This document shows, piece by piece, positions 19,501-28,948 of a stretch of DNA of 64,000 nucleotides. Source of the DNA: Ignavibacterium sp037440165 (GTDB lineage Bacteria > Bacteroidota > Ignavibacteria > Ignavibacteriales > Ignavibacteriaceae); contig NZ_JBBIUQ010000012.1 in assembly GCF_037440165.1 (NCBI RefSeq), forward strand, positions 1-64,000. Direction: 5' to 3'. Made by a program: the position numbers and the translations under genes. Below the pieces are notes generated by a model. It made no database searches. It saw only the letters and a program-made list of their open reading frames with translations, and was not told where the DNA came from. Each line of letters starts with the position of its first letter. Positions within the stretch are counted from its first letter, which is position 1.

Positions 19501-20533
19501 CGATGTTCAGATCAAAGCATTAAGCAAAGTGAAGATTGACGGAAGAGTTGTTAATCCTGATAACACAACTAAAACAGATTTTAATGGTGAAGGCATTCTA
19601 ACAGTATTCGACTCAGAACGAAATGTCCCGCTGCTTGAAATTTCACCTAATCCAAATAATCCATTTACAATGACAGTTCAGAATTCCATAATTTTCCGTG
19701 GAAGAATTAGTATTAACAACGGAGAATTCTCAACCGAATTTTATGTTCCGAAAGATATTTCTTACGAAAACAGAAATGGTAAGATAAACTTATATTTCTT
19801 CAATGAGCAGAATGATGGAGTTGGTTTCACAAAAAAGATAATTGTTGGTGGAACAGATTCGTCAGTTGCAAACGATGGAAGCGGACCAGATATAAATATT
19901 TTCTTTGATAGTGAAAATTATCAGAGTGCATATTTAGTTGGAACAAGTCCTACATTAATTGTTAAATTAACTGATGAAACAGGATTAAATACAACGGGCA
20001 CTGGAATCGGACATAAACTTGAAGGAATTCTGAACGAACAATCAAACAATCCAATTGATTTTACCAATTACTTTACGAGTGATCTTGATGCTGGCGGAAA
20101 GTCAGGTAAGATTTCTTATCAGTTCAGCAAACTTGATGGAGGAGATTACTCAATTCAAATTAAAGCGTGGGATATCTTTAATAATTTTTCAACTGAAAAA
20201 GCATATTTTTCAGTTGTGAGTGATGATGATCTTGTAGTCAGAGATATTTACAATTATCCCAATCCTTTTGCCGGAAGAACAACATTTACTTTCCAGCAGA
20301 ATTTATCAGAGCCAGTTGATGTTAAAATCAGAATCTTCACAATTTCCGGAAGATTAATTAAAGAGATTGAGCAGCAGTATATCAACAACAAATATGTAAC
20401 TATTGATTGGGATGGAAGAGATGCTGATGGAAATGAATTGGCAAATGGAACTTATCTCTACAAAATAGTTGTAAAAACATCTGACGGAAGATTCAATAAA
20501 TCATATCTTGGTAAACTTGCTGTTATAAGGTAG
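16535..20533 (+). CDS. porU: T9SS sortase PorU (C25 gingipain-like cysteine peptidase)
   Basis: 1332 residues. Signal peptide 1-22 (LYNFSAFAQ). The central domain is of the C25/gingipain type: it contains LRDYIKYANDNW, PKYVLLFGKGTYDY, His842 in NYIGHGNPEVW and Cys876 in GTFTCDFGYFD, the expected catalytic pair. The C-terminus (about 1240-1332) is a type A sorting domain itself (YNYPNPFAGRTTF, then GTYLYKIVVK). In known systems PorU sits on the cell surface with PorV, removes the C-terminal signal of T9SS cargo and attaches the cargo to lipid. Directly followed by porV, which strengthens the call. Confidence 0.93.
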   Translation: MKSGISYLLAVLFLYNFSAFAQSDIKIINSDFNSLTISYSPIYTDSSIIKIGSEEFRKINLYLGKVLNPDKFGKPSLQKRILTIGVPDEFGNIIEILNYSYKEIDGQILPIPEMVPDSISFQSVYRKASDYYETSPTELVSFSESGMARDILIQNVVISPVQFDPLQNKIRLYKEIIFRIKYSTAQTVSKPADDFLEGALINFDVARFWNKTAQKTIKINVTNSVLANGKWVRFETPEEGIYKITRAQLSSFGIDPNTVDPRTIKIYNNGGKVLPELLSAQRPNDLVENAIIVVGEEDGKFDANDYILFYGRGTNFFDYNSDGKTIKRFKHPYSKSNYYWITSGGSAGKRMNKKTSLTSNPDFQQTTTVAFAYKEDDKINLGKTGRQWFGDNFSQTVLQRVYMSKLDARIPTEQVKYNIRFVVGSSSGLTLTVSENGNQIFSENLVGYGSNRYQVGREHTRSFVYSGNIPNDLSSLTFRINPTASTSIGYLDYFEIEYKRELRATDDFLTIFSNEVNGIVEYQLSNFSTSNINVFDVTDFSNVMIVENPNISGGNCTFRMNETANQRSKYIAFESGKFKSPSNAVEIQNSNLHGEITGAEFIIISPKEFLDAANRLKNYRETQTVPAIPTIVVEVDKIFNEFSGGLTDVTALRDYIKYANDNWQIKPKYVLLFGKGTYDYKNIEGFGDNYVPTWQSEESLILIYTSDSYTTDDFFVRVVEDDNVIDLAIGRIPARSLTEINNYIDKIIKYEKNSDLGTWRNLITLVSDDGWTSSDDDETSLHTEPNEELSKFIFPQSFDFNKIYLAAYPPVITSGGRRKPEVNEKIISSINEGTVYLNYIGHGNPEVWTHEIVFEKTVTIPRLKNDRLFVLGTFTCDFGYFDIPNYQSGAEQLVLLKDYGAIAAFTAARLVFAGENEGINKDFIDRLFKAARDTMDLPITLGRGFYLTKLINTSINDQKYVLLGDPTIRMNTPVLSSSIDSINGQILVNDVQIKALSKVKIDGRVVNPDNTTKTDFNGEGILTVFDSERNVPLLEISPNPNNPFTMTVQNSIIFRGRISINNGEFSTEFYVPKDISYENRNGKINLYFFNEQNDGVGFTKKIIVGGTDSSVANDGSGPDINIFFDSENYQSAYLVGTSPTLIVKLTDETGLNTTGTGIGHKLEGILNEQSNNPIDFTNYFTSDLDAGGKSGKISYQFSKLDGGDYSIQIKAWDIFNNFSTEKAYFSVVSDDDLVVRDIYNYPNPFAGRTTFTFQQNLSEPVDVKIRIFTISGRLIKEIEQQYINNKYVTIDWDGRDADGNELANGTYLYKIVVKTSDGRFNKSYLGKLAVIR

Positions 20534-20637
20534 AAAAAAATTATTAGTGAAGTATTAAAGAAGTTTTATATATTTAATCACAGGAGGAAAAATTGGTTTT
20601 AAATAAGTTCATATCATTATTCGGAGGTAATACAACG

Positions 20638-21837
20638 ATGAAAATAATTCTAAGGATATTTTTGCTTTGCTTAGTTGCTCTCTCCGCAGGTAATGTATCC
20701 TATGCTCAGTCAACACAAACAACTGCAGTTCCTTTTCTTTTGATTTCACCTGATGCACGCGGCAGCGGAATCGGTGAATCAGGTGCAGGATTAGCAGATA
20801 ACTCATCTGCAATTTTTTGGAATCCTGCTGGAGCCGCATTCTTAACCGGAACAGAAGTCAGCTTAACTCATAGTAATTGGCTACCACAGTTTAATCTTGA
20901 TTTATTTTATGACTATGTGACCTATCGGCAATACTTTGAAGAATTAAGCGGTAATGTTATAGCAAGTATCACTTATATGAATTATGGTGAATTTGTTCGT
21001 ACTGGTGAATTCGATCCAACACCACTCGGAACTTTCAGATCATTTGAAACTGCTGTTACTCTCGGATATTCAACTAAACTTCATACAGACTGGGGTTTGG
21101 GATTCAACTTCAGAGTTATTCATAGCCGGCTTTCAGACAAACCAACAGGTGAAGAGCAAGGAAAAGGTGTTGCGACTTCAGTAAGTTTTGACATCGGCGG
21201 AATGTGGAGACCATCTTCGCTAGTTTTACCATTAATTGATGAAGATATTGGTAACAGATTTTCAATGGGAATTAATTTGAGCAATTTGGGTCCGAAGATT
21301 TCTTATATCGACAGAGCTCAGGCAGATCCAATTCCTACTAATTTCAGACTTGGATTTGCATACAAAATTCTCGATGATGAATTTAACTCCTTGATTTATA
21401 CTCTTGATTTTCAGAAACTTCTTGTCAGCAAATCAACCAAAGTAGTTCCTTCAGGAGATACAACAAGAACTGTGACTGAATCTGATGACTGGTATAAAGC
21501 AATCTTTACTGCGTGGGGAGATAAACCATTTAGTGAAGAATTAAGAGACATAATAACCTCAATGGGTCTTGAATATGTTTACGGAACTCCGGGTGATTTT
21601 CTTTTTGCTTTAAGAACGGGATTTTTCTATCAGGATCCAAACTACGGAAACAGAAAGTTTGTAACTTTTGGTGCAGGTATCAGATATGATATTTATGGTT
21701 TTGATTTCAGTTACATTACTACTTCAGTATTTAAGAACGGTGAAAATCATCCTTTGAATGACACACTAAGGTTTACAGTCCTTATCGGATGGGGAGCAGT
21801 TCCTGAATCTACACGCGGTTTACCAAGAGGAATTTAA
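20638..21837 (+). CDS. porV: T9SS outer-membrane shuttle protein PorV
   Basis: 399 residues from ATG 20638, which begins the signal peptide (MKIILRIFLLCLVALSAG, ending SYAQ). A TTG at 20593 with a strong AGGAGG just upstream could add 15 residues; the ATG also has GGAGG about 10 bases ahead. The mature start SPDARGSGIGESGAGLADN and WNPAGAAFL are typical of PorV/PorQ, FadL-like barrels. In other species PorV carries cargo from the translocon to PorU. It follows porU. Confidence 0.92.
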   Translation: MKIILRIFLLCLVALSAGNVSYAQSTQTTAVPFLLISPDARGSGIGESGAGLADNSSAIFWNPAGAAFLTGTEVSLTHSNWLPQFNLDLFYDYVTYRQYFEELSGNVIASITYMNYGEFVRTGEFDPTPLGTFRSFETAVTLGYSTKLHTDWGLGFNFRVIHSRLSDKPTGEEQGKGVATSVSFDIGGMWRPSSLVLPLIDEDIGNRFSMGINLSNLGPKISYIDRAQADPIPTNFRLGFAYKILDDEFNSLIYTLDFQKLLVSKSTKVVPSGDTTRTVTESDDWYKAIFTAWGDKPFSEELRDIITSMGLEYVYGTPGDFLFALRTGFFYQDPNYGNRKFVTFGAGIRYDIYGFDFSYITTSVFKNGENHPLNDTLRFTVLIGWGAVPESTRGLPRGI

Positions 21838-21842
21838 CTTAA

Positions 21843-24800
21843 ATGAAAAAAGTAATCCTGTTATTACTGTTTGCAGCTTTGGGCAGTTTATCTGCCCAAA
21901 GTTTTAATAATACTTTCAATGTTGCACCACTCAGTTCACCAAGAATTTTAAATTCTGATACTTTAAAAATTCTTGGTATAATGGTCAATTTCCAGGAAGA
22001 CAGAGATGCTGCAACATTTGGTAATGGAAAATTCGGAAGCATTTACTCTCAGAACTATGGAAATGACATACTTGATCCATTGCCGCACGACAGGACTTAC
22101 TTTGAATCTCATCTTGAGTTTGTCAAAAATTATTTCAGAAAAGTTTCTGATAATAAACTTAACATCGAATACTTTGTTTTACCTGATACTTTTTCTGTTT
22201 CTCAAACAATGAGAAATTATTCACCTGCTCCGAAGTCAAATGACTTTACTCCCCTTGGAAATTTCTCACAGGAAGTTTGGACAATTGCTAATCAACTTTA
22301 TCCAACATTTAATTTTGCTGAATATGATCTCTTCATCATCTTTCACGCAGGAGTTGGAAGAGATATTACACTCCCCGGAAGTTTAGGAAATGAAAGAGAT
22401 CTTCCTTCGGTTTATCTCAGTGAAAATGCTCTGAAAGAAATTTTCGGGGATAATTTTGATGGCTTTCCTGTTAACAACGGCAATTTCAGGATTACGAATA
22501 CTGCTATTATTCCAGAGACTGAATCAAGAGAATTAAATACTCTCAGCGGAACAATTCTTTTCGAAATAACAATAAACGGATTACTTTGTGCAACTGTCGG
22601 AAGTCATCTTGGTTTGCCAGATTTGTTTGATACCGAAACCGGAATAAGTGCAATCGGAAAATTTGGTTTGATGGATGGTCAATCAATTTTTGCATATAAT
22701 GGATGCTTTCCACCAGAGCTTTCAGCTTGGGAGAAAATTTATCTTGGCTGGGCAACACCTGTTGAAATTGTTCCGGGGAATTATGACATCAATCTAACTG
22801 CAAAATTTGCCTCAACAATTTCTGATACAGTAATTCTGAAAGTTCCTATTAATTCATCAGAGTATTACTTAATTGAAAACAAGCAAAGAGATGCCTCTGC
22901 AGATGGATCAACAATAAAATATAAAATAGGTGAGAATACATTTGTTAAAAATTTTACCAAGGATACAACTGGTTTCAGAAGCTTTGACACAGATTCTTTA
23001 GTCGGTGTTGTTATAGATGTTGATGAATTTGACTGGGCTTTGCCCGGCAGCGGCATTTTAATCTGGCATATTGATGAAAATGTAATAAATCAGAAAATTG
23101 CTTCCAACAAAATAAATACTGATAGAAATCTTCGCGGAGTTGATGTTGAAGAAGCTGATGGTATTCAGGATATCGGCGAAAAATTTTTCACAATATTTGG
23201 TGATGAAGTAATTGGTGAAGGAACCGAACTTGATTTGTGGTACAGGGGTAATTCTTCCGAGCTTTATAAAAACAGATTTGATAAAAATTCACGGCCATCA
23301 ACTAAATCAAACTCAGGTGCCAACAGTCTGATTTCAATTTCTGATTTTTCTGACAACGCAAACAAAATGAGCTTTAAAGTTGCTTATGGTGATTCAGCTA
23401 TCAAGCCACTGTACACATTCAAAAATTATTCAACAGAAAAATCAAAATATTTATTATCAATCTCTGATAATGATGATTTGTTCGGAATCGTTACCAATGA
23501 AGATTTCTATTTGTATAATGGTAATGTTTTGCTGGACAGCATTCAATTATTCACAAGTTACAAACCTGTTAGTGTTCAGTTTGGCGGAGTTAATTATGTA
23601 ATTGGTATTACCTTTCGCCCGTCGCTAATTGCACCTTCTAAGATTTCATTTATTTCTTATGATGGAGTGAATTTATCTTCCGGAAATTTTGTGCTGCCAT
23701 TCGAAGTTTCAACAGATCCTGTAGTAAGGAGAACAGTTACAGAAACTTATGAAATACTTTTCGGAACCTATGAGGGGAAAATTGTCATTTTCGATTTAAC
23801 TTCAATTGTTTCAGGAAATCCAACTCCCAAGAATGAAATTTTAATTCGGGAGAATTCAGTAATCAATAAAGTTTCTTCTTTTGATAATAAACTAATTGCA
23901 AGCGGTACTCTGACTGCACCAGGAAATATAACTTCTTATATTTACTTTGATGGAAAGACTACAACTTTTGAATTCACAGAGATTTTGGATTTTGCCAATA
24001 CAATTGATTCAAAAGGAAATTTAATTACGATTGCATTAGCCAGACAGGATAATTCATATAAAATTATCGAACTTTTCGATGGCTCTGTTATCCATCAATT
24101 TGATTTGCCTTACTCAGAAAATTATTCTACGCTTGCATTAGCTGACTTAAAAAATGATAGTGAAAATTACATACTTATATCAGCTGGTGATAAACTATTT
24201 GCCTATAATCTGCAAGGTTCATTAGCTGATAATTTTCCTTTCACAATAACTAATGATGAATTCAACGGTTCAATTTTATCTGCTGATATTGAGGGTGATA
24301 CAAAATCAGAAGTAATTGCTTTTACAAATAAAGGAAATATTTATGCAGTTAACGGTGGAAGTGGAAAAGTTATTGATGGATTTCCGATTACGGTTGGTAA
24401 AAACAATTCTGCTTATCCAGCTTTGTTTACTTTTGATGGAAGCATTTGTCTCGCTGTAATTGATAGCTCGAATAATTTTTATTCCTGGAAAATTTCTTTC
24501 GTCCAATCACATGTTGATTGGGCAGAATTGAATGCGGACAGAAAAAACTCTTCATTCCTGAAAAATGCGAATTCAATTAACAAGATTGAAGATTTCTTTC
24601 CTAAGAACAGGGCATACAACTATCCAAATCCGGTTTATGAGGAAAGCACCGCAATCAGATATTATGTATCTGAAAATTCTAAAATCAATATAAAGATATT
24701 GGATTTAGCTGGTGAGCTGGTTGCTGAATTAAATGATTATGCAAATGGAGGTTTCGATAATGAAACAGTATGGAATGTTTCAAACATTCAAAGTGGAGTT

Positions 24801-24878
24801 TATCTTGCCCGCATAGAAGCTACAAGTGACTCAGGAAAATCAGAATCAGTTACAATTAAAATCGCAGTTATTAAGTAA
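21843..24878 (+). CDS. M6-metalloprotease-like T9SS cargo with a destroyed zinc motif
   Basis: 1011 residues. Signal peptide 1-19 (LFAALGSLSAQ). Residues about 40-300 follow the M6 (immune-inhibitor-A-like) layout, including HLGLPDLFDTETGI and KFGLMDGQS. In active members an HExxH motif stands just before the LGLPD segment; here the matching residues 250-254 are ATVGS, so both His and the Glu are missing. The fold may be kept for binding. Middle region about 540-880 looks like propeller or FG-GAP repeats (ADIEGDTKSEVIAF). The C-terminus (about 925-1011) is a type A sorting domain (YNYPNPVYEESTAIRY). It starts 5 bases after porV. Confidence 0.82.
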   Translation: MKKVILLLLFAALGSLSAQSFNNTFNVAPLSSPRILNSDTLKILGIMVNFQEDRDAATFGNGKFGSIYSQNYGNDILDPLPHDRTYFESHLEFVKNYFRKVSDNKLNIEYFVLPDTFSVSQTMRNYSPAPKSNDFTPLGNFSQEVWTIANQLYPTFNFAEYDLFIIFHAGVGRDITLPGSLGNERDLPSVYLSENALKEIFGDNFDGFPVNNGNFRITNTAIIPETESRELNTLSGTILFEITINGLLCATVGSHLGLPDLFDTETGISAIGKFGLMDGQSIFAYNGCFPPELSAWEKIYLGWATPVEIVPGNYDINLTAKFASTISDTVILKVPINSSEYYLIENKQRDASADGSTIKYKIGENTFVKNFTKDTTGFRSFDTDSLVGVVIDVDEFDWALPGSGILIWHIDENVINQKIASNKINTDRNLRGVDVEEADGIQDIGEKFFTIFGDEVIGEGTELDLWYRGNSSELYKNRFDKNSRPSTKSNSGANSLISISDFSDNANKMSFKVAYGDSAIKPLYTFKNYSTEKSKYLLSISDNDDLFGIVTNEDFYLYNGNVLLDSIQLFTSYKPVSVQFGGVNYVIGITFRPSLIAPSKISFISYDGVNLSSGNFVLPFEVSTDPVVRRTVTETYEILFGTYEGKIVIFDLTSIVSGNPTPKNEILIRENSVINKVSSFDNKLIASGTLTAPGNITSYIYFDGKTTTFEFTEILDFANTIDSKGNLITIALARQDNSYKIIELFDGSVIHQFDLPYSENYSTLALADLKNDSENYILISAGDKLFAYNLQGSLADNFPFTITNDEFNGSILSADIEGDTKSEVIAFTNKGNIYAVNGGSGKVIDGFPITVGKNNSAYPALFTFDGSICLAVIDSSNNFYSWKISFVQSHVDWAELNADRKNSSFLKNANSINKIEDFFPKNRAYNYPNPVYEESTAIRYYVSENSKINIKILDLAGELVAELNDYANGGFDNETVWNVSNIQSGVYLARIEATSDSGKSESVTIKIAVIK

Positions 24879-24908
24879 TTTATAACTCAATTCTCTGACA
24901 AAAATTTT

Positions 24909-27900
24909 ATGAAAAGAATATTCATCTTCTTGCTCGCAGCAATTCCTGGTTTTGTGTTTGCTCAGTTTACAGAATTTCATCCAGAATTAGATTGGTTTAC
25001 AATTAAAGGAAAGCATGTTCAGGTTCATTATCACGATGGCGCAGAAAGAACTGCGAAGGTTGTTGCAAAAATTGCTGATGAAGTTTGGGATCCGATTTGT
25101 TCTTTATATCAATACGAACCAGATGTTGTTCATTATGTAATAAAAGATATTGATGATTATTCCAACGGTGCTACTTACTTCTTTGATAATAAAATTGAAA
25201 TATGGACAAGCGCACTTGATTTTGATTTAAGAGGAACTAACAACTGGCTTCGTAATGTAATCTCTCACGAATTTACACATATGGTTCAGATTCAGGCAGC
25301 AATGAAAAGCAAAAGAAGTTTGCCTGCAGTTTTTCTTCAGGTGCTAAGTTATGAAGATAAACGAAGACCTGATATTCTTTATGGTTTTCCGAATGTTTTA
25401 ATTTCATATCCGCTCGCTATGATCAATGTTCCTGCCTGGTTTGCTGAAGGCACAGCACAATATATGAGAAAAGAATTTGATTATGATCGCTGGGATACAC
25501 ACCGCGATATGATTCTTCGATCTTACGCACTCGATGGCAATATGCTCACCTGGAATGAAATGGGTGTGTTCGGCAAAACAAGTTTGGGTAATGAATCTGT
25601 TTACAATTCAGGATTTGCATTCACAAGATATCTTTCTCAAAAGTATGGTGAAGATAAATTAAGAGAAGTAACAAAAGCTCTTGGCAACTTTGGAGTATTT
25701 ACTATCGATGCTGCATTCAGTAAAGTAATAGGCAAAGATGGTAATCAGCTTTACAATGAATGGAAAGAATTTTTAACAAATGATTACAAAAATCGCATTG
25801 CAAAAGTATTGGAAAATAAAGTTGAAGGCGAGCAGATTGCTTCAGTAGGATTTGGTAATTTTTATCCGATATTTTCTGAGGATGGAAAAAAAGTTTATTA
25901 CATCTCCAACAAAACATCCGATTACTTTGGTCCTGCTTCAATATTTGAATATGATTTAGAGACTAAGAAAGAAAAACTGATTGCTGGCGGAGTTCGTTCT
26001 ACATTTTCATTTATTCCAAACACAAAGAAAATTATTTATTCAAAAATCAGTGACGATAATCCTAACTGGTATAATGTTCACGATCTTTATGTTTATGATA
26101 TCGAGACAGAAAAGGAAACAAGGTTAACTAAAAATCTTCGTGCAAATCATCCATCTGTTTCAAATGATGGAAAAAGTATTGTATTCATTTTTCAGAAAGA
26201 CGGAACAACCAATCTTGGCAGAGTTGATATTGATGGTAATAATTTTCGGCAGTTAACTTTTTTTTCAAATGGTGAACAGGTTTACAATCCAAAATTTTCT
26301 CCTGATTATTCAAAAATAATTTTTGACTACTCATATCATCACACAAGAGATATTGCAGTAATCAATTCAGAAGGTGGTAATGTTGAATTTCTGATTTCCA
26401 CAGATAAAGATGAGCGTAATCCTGTATTCAAATCAAATGATGAGATTATTTACTCATCAGATGAAACAGGAATTTTTAATCTGTATTCATTCAGCTTAAC
26501 TACTAAAGAGAAAAAACAAATTACTAATGTTGTTGGCGGTGCTTTTATGCCAGCAATAAATTCTAATAGTGATGTTGTTTATGCTGGTTACACTTCAACA
26601 GGTTACAAAATATTTTTGATACATTCTGAAGAACAGAGAAAAGTTAAAAATGGTATGAATTATATCTGGATTGATAATCCACCGCTGAATGAAGATAAAC
26701 CAAATGGTGATATTACAAAATTCGATATCAATTCACTCAGGAATTTTGATGATTATAAAATTCCTGAATTTGAAGAGAAGCCTTACTCAGGTGTTTTTTC
26801 CAATCTGAGTTTCTTTCCATTTCTTCGTTACGATAATTATAATACAGGAAATAAATTCTCTGAGAAATTAAAACCAGGTTTACTTGTTTCATCTAACGAT
26901 ATTCTTAATCGTTATGCGATTTTTGCCGGCGGCTCAATCAATACAAGACTTGAAAGAGATTTGTTCCTTGTGTTTGATTATAAAAACAAACTTCCATTAT
27001 TAACTTCACTTGGATTAAGACCGGAATTATCAGTCGAACTTTACAGCATCAGCAGAAAAGCTGATGTGGATATTTTCTTTGGTGCTGATACTGTCGGCGG
27101 AGTTGTAAATTATGATTTCATAATTCCGACTGATGTAACTTATGATTTATTCGAAGCTGATTTTATTGTTCGCCACAGATTGTTCAGCAGAGATCAGAAT
27201 TTGCAGTTAAAGTTTGCATTCTCAACTTACACAGCAACTCTCGGCAGTTTTATTCTGCCAGATGATAACAATACACTTTATCCTTCAACAAAAGATAATT
27301 ACTTCATCGGAAGAAATCTTGAAGCTAAATACACCTGGCTTTCAATATTGCCAACTAAGGATGATGATATAAATCCTGTTGGAATGAACATAGAGCTGAC
27401 ATACAATTATGAGTTCAATAAATTTAATTCTGAAGGCGAATACACGATAGAAGATGGTTTCCTCGAGCCTCTTTATCGAAATTTTAATTTTCATAAACTT
27501 GAATTAAAAACTGGTCTTTATCTTCCTGTGTTTAGATCTCATACTTTTAATACAACTTTGAGATTAGGTTCTATTTTAGGACCGACAGTTCCGGACTTCT
27601 TTGATTTCTATCTTGGAGGATTAGTTGGGATGAAATCATATCCATTTTACTCAATAAGCGGTAACGAAGTTGCCTGGCTCAATTTTATTTACAGGTTTCC
27701 TTTGCTGAGAAACATTGACACCAAAATTGGTCATCTATACATTGATAAAATTTTCTTCTCTGTTAATGCTGATATTGGCAATGCATGGAATGGAAAAATT
27801 CCTGAACCCGATCAGTTCAAAAAGGGAGTTGGAGCTGAACTGCGATTACAATTAAACTCATATTATCTTTTCCCAACAAGCATTTTCTTTCACGCAGCTT

Positions 27901-28031
27901 ATGCCCTAGATGACTTTACAAGAGTAGTTAATAATCAGTCAATCAAATATGGGAAAGAATGGAGCTTTTACGGAGGCATTCTTTTCGGATTTGAAATCTT
28001 AAATTTTGGCAGCAATAAAAAAATCAGATGA
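24909..28031 (+). CDS. gluzincin peptidase / TolB-like propeller / outer-membrane barrel protein
   Basis: 1040 residues with three parts. After the signal peptide (1-20, GFVFAQ) comes a metallopeptidase-like domain with HEFTH at 120-124 and Glu180 in WFAEGTAQY, the gluzincin zinc-ligand pattern. Residues about 310-570 form a TolB/WD40-like propeller (YPIFSEDGKKVYYISN, HPSVSNDGKSIVFIF, YNPKFSPDYSKIIFD). The C-terminal third (about 640-1040) is barrel-like, with late strands recalling BamA/Omp85 (GVGAELRLQLNSYYLFPTS). It may be a surface peptidase anchored by its own barrel. It overlaps the next gene by ATGA if that gene begins at 28028. Confidence 0.8.
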   Translation: MKRIFIFLLAAIPGFVFAQFTEFHPELDWFTIKGKHVQVHYHDGAERTAKVVAKIADEVWDPICSLYQYEPDVVHYVIKDIDDYSNGATYFFDNKIEIWTSALDFDLRGTNNWLRNVISHEFTHMVQIQAAMKSKRSLPAVFLQVLSYEDKRRPDILYGFPNVLISYPLAMINVPAWFAEGTAQYMRKEFDYDRWDTHRDMILRSYALDGNMLTWNEMGVFGKTSLGNESVYNSGFAFTRYLSQKYGEDKLREVTKALGNFGVFTIDAAFSKVIGKDGNQLYNEWKEFLTNDYKNRIAKVLENKVEGEQIASVGFGNFYPIFSEDGKKVYYISNKTSDYFGPASIFEYDLETKKEKLIAGGVRSTFSFIPNTKKIIYSKISDDNPNWYNVHDLYVYDIETEKETRLTKNLRANHPSVSNDGKSIVFIFQKDGTTNLGRVDIDGNNFRQLTFFSNGEQVYNPKFSPDYSKIIFDYSYHHTRDIAVINSEGGNVEFLISTDKDERNPVFKSNDEIIYSSDETGIFNLYSFSLTTKEKKQITNVVGGAFMPAINSNSDVVYAGYTSTGYKIFLIHSEEQRKVKNGMNYIWIDNPPLNEDKPNGDITKFDINSLRNFDDYKIPEFEEKPYSGVFSNLSFFPFLRYDNYNTGNKFSEKLKPGLLVSSNDILNRYAIFAGGSINTRLERDLFLVFDYKNKLPLLTSLGLRPELSVELYSISRKADVDIFFGADTVGGVVNYDFIIPTDVTYDLFEADFIVRHRLFSRDQNLQLKFAFSTYTATLGSFILPDDNNTLYPSTKDNYFIGRNLEAKYTWLSILPTKDDDINPVGMNIELTYNYEFNKFNSEGEYTIEDGFLEPLYRNFNFHKLELKTGLYLPVFRSHTFNTTLRLGSILGPTVPDFFDFYLGGLVGMKSYPFYSISGNEVAWLNFIYRFPLLRNIDTKIGHLYIDKIFFSVNADIGNAWNGKIPEPDQFKKGVGAELRLQLNSYYLFPTSIFFHAAYALDDFTRVVNNQSIKYGKEWSFYGGILFGFEILNFGSNKKIR

Positions 28032-28039
28032 GGAATTTT

Positions 28040-28903
28040 ATGTTAAAGAAATCATTGCTTATTACTCTTTTAATTTTTACTGCAGTAACTTTTCCGCAGC
28101 AATCGAGTGAAAATAATCTTTCAGGTAATCTTGCTTATGATTCAAAAATTTTATTGCAGGAGTATAAATCAATTGAAGCACAGCCATTAAATCTTCCACA
28201 GCCATCAGATAGAAAATCACCGATACTTGCAGGACTTTTCTCTGCAATAATTCCTGGCAGTGGTGAACTTTACACAGGTGAATATTTGAAAGCTGCTATC
28301 TTCGGAGTTCTTGAAGCTGGATTGATTACAGCCGCTATTGTATATAATAACAAAGGTGACAGCAAAACTGATGAGTTTGAAAACTACGCTGATAATGTTA
28401 CTGATAATTCAGGTTGGAGCGTTGTTCGTTATGCACAGTGGATAAATCAATACAAAGATAAAAATATTCAGATTGATCCTGATGCAAACAAAAAGCCCTG
28501 GCAGAGAGTAAGCTGGGAAGAGTTAAACGATATTGAAAGACAAATTCAGGGTTTTTCACACACGCTGTCAAGGTACGGTGAGCAGCAGTATTACGAAATG
28601 ATTGGAAAGTATCATCAGTTTTCACCAGGTTGGGGGGATTTTAGTGGCGGAAGCAATAACTCAGAAATTTCACAGTCGTTTAAGTATTACTCTGGACTTC
28701 GTGGTGATGCAAATGACTTTTACAATATGTCAACTGCTGCTGTGATAGGAATTTATATAAATCACTTTTTAAGTGCACTTGATGCAGTTTGGTCAGCAGT
28801 TCAGTTTAATAAAAATCTTGCGGTTAAAGTTAGAATGGATAGTTATCAGCTAACAGATAAAACTGAATATTTTCCTGCCTTATATCTCAATTACAATCTG
28901 TAA
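28040..28903 (+). CDS. membrane protein, DUF5683/TM2-like
   Basis: 287 residues from ATG 28040, with AGGA five bases upstream and a signal peptide directly after (MLKKSLLITLLIFTAVTFPQ). An ATG at 28028 adds four residues. After about 60 residues comes SPILAGLFSAIIPGSGELYTGEYLK split over a helix, a short pattern (A..S..iPG.Gq.Y.G...kA) seen in DUF5683 and TM2-type proteins, then another helix. The C-terminal part has one more hydrophobic segment (TAAVIGIYINHFLSALDAV). Function unknown. It follows the peptidase-barrel gene directly, so probably one operon. Confidence 0.65.
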   Translation: MLKKSLLITLLIFTAVTFPQQSSENNLSGNLAYDSKILLQEYKSIEAQPLNLPQPSDRKSPILAGLFSAIIPGSGELYTGEYLKAAIFGVLEAGLITAAIVYNNKGDSKTDEFENYADNVTDNSGWSVVRYAQWINQYKDKNIQIDPDANKKPWQRVSWEELNDIERQIQGFSHTLSRYGEQQYYEMIGKYHQFSPGWGDFSGGSNNSEISQSFKYYSGLRGDANDFYNMSTAAVIGIYINHFLSALDAVWSAVQFNKNLAVKVRMDSYQLTDKTEYFPALYLNYNL

Positions 28904-28948
28904 TTTTGCATAAGAAAATTTTTCGTTTGCAAATACAGAATCGAATTT

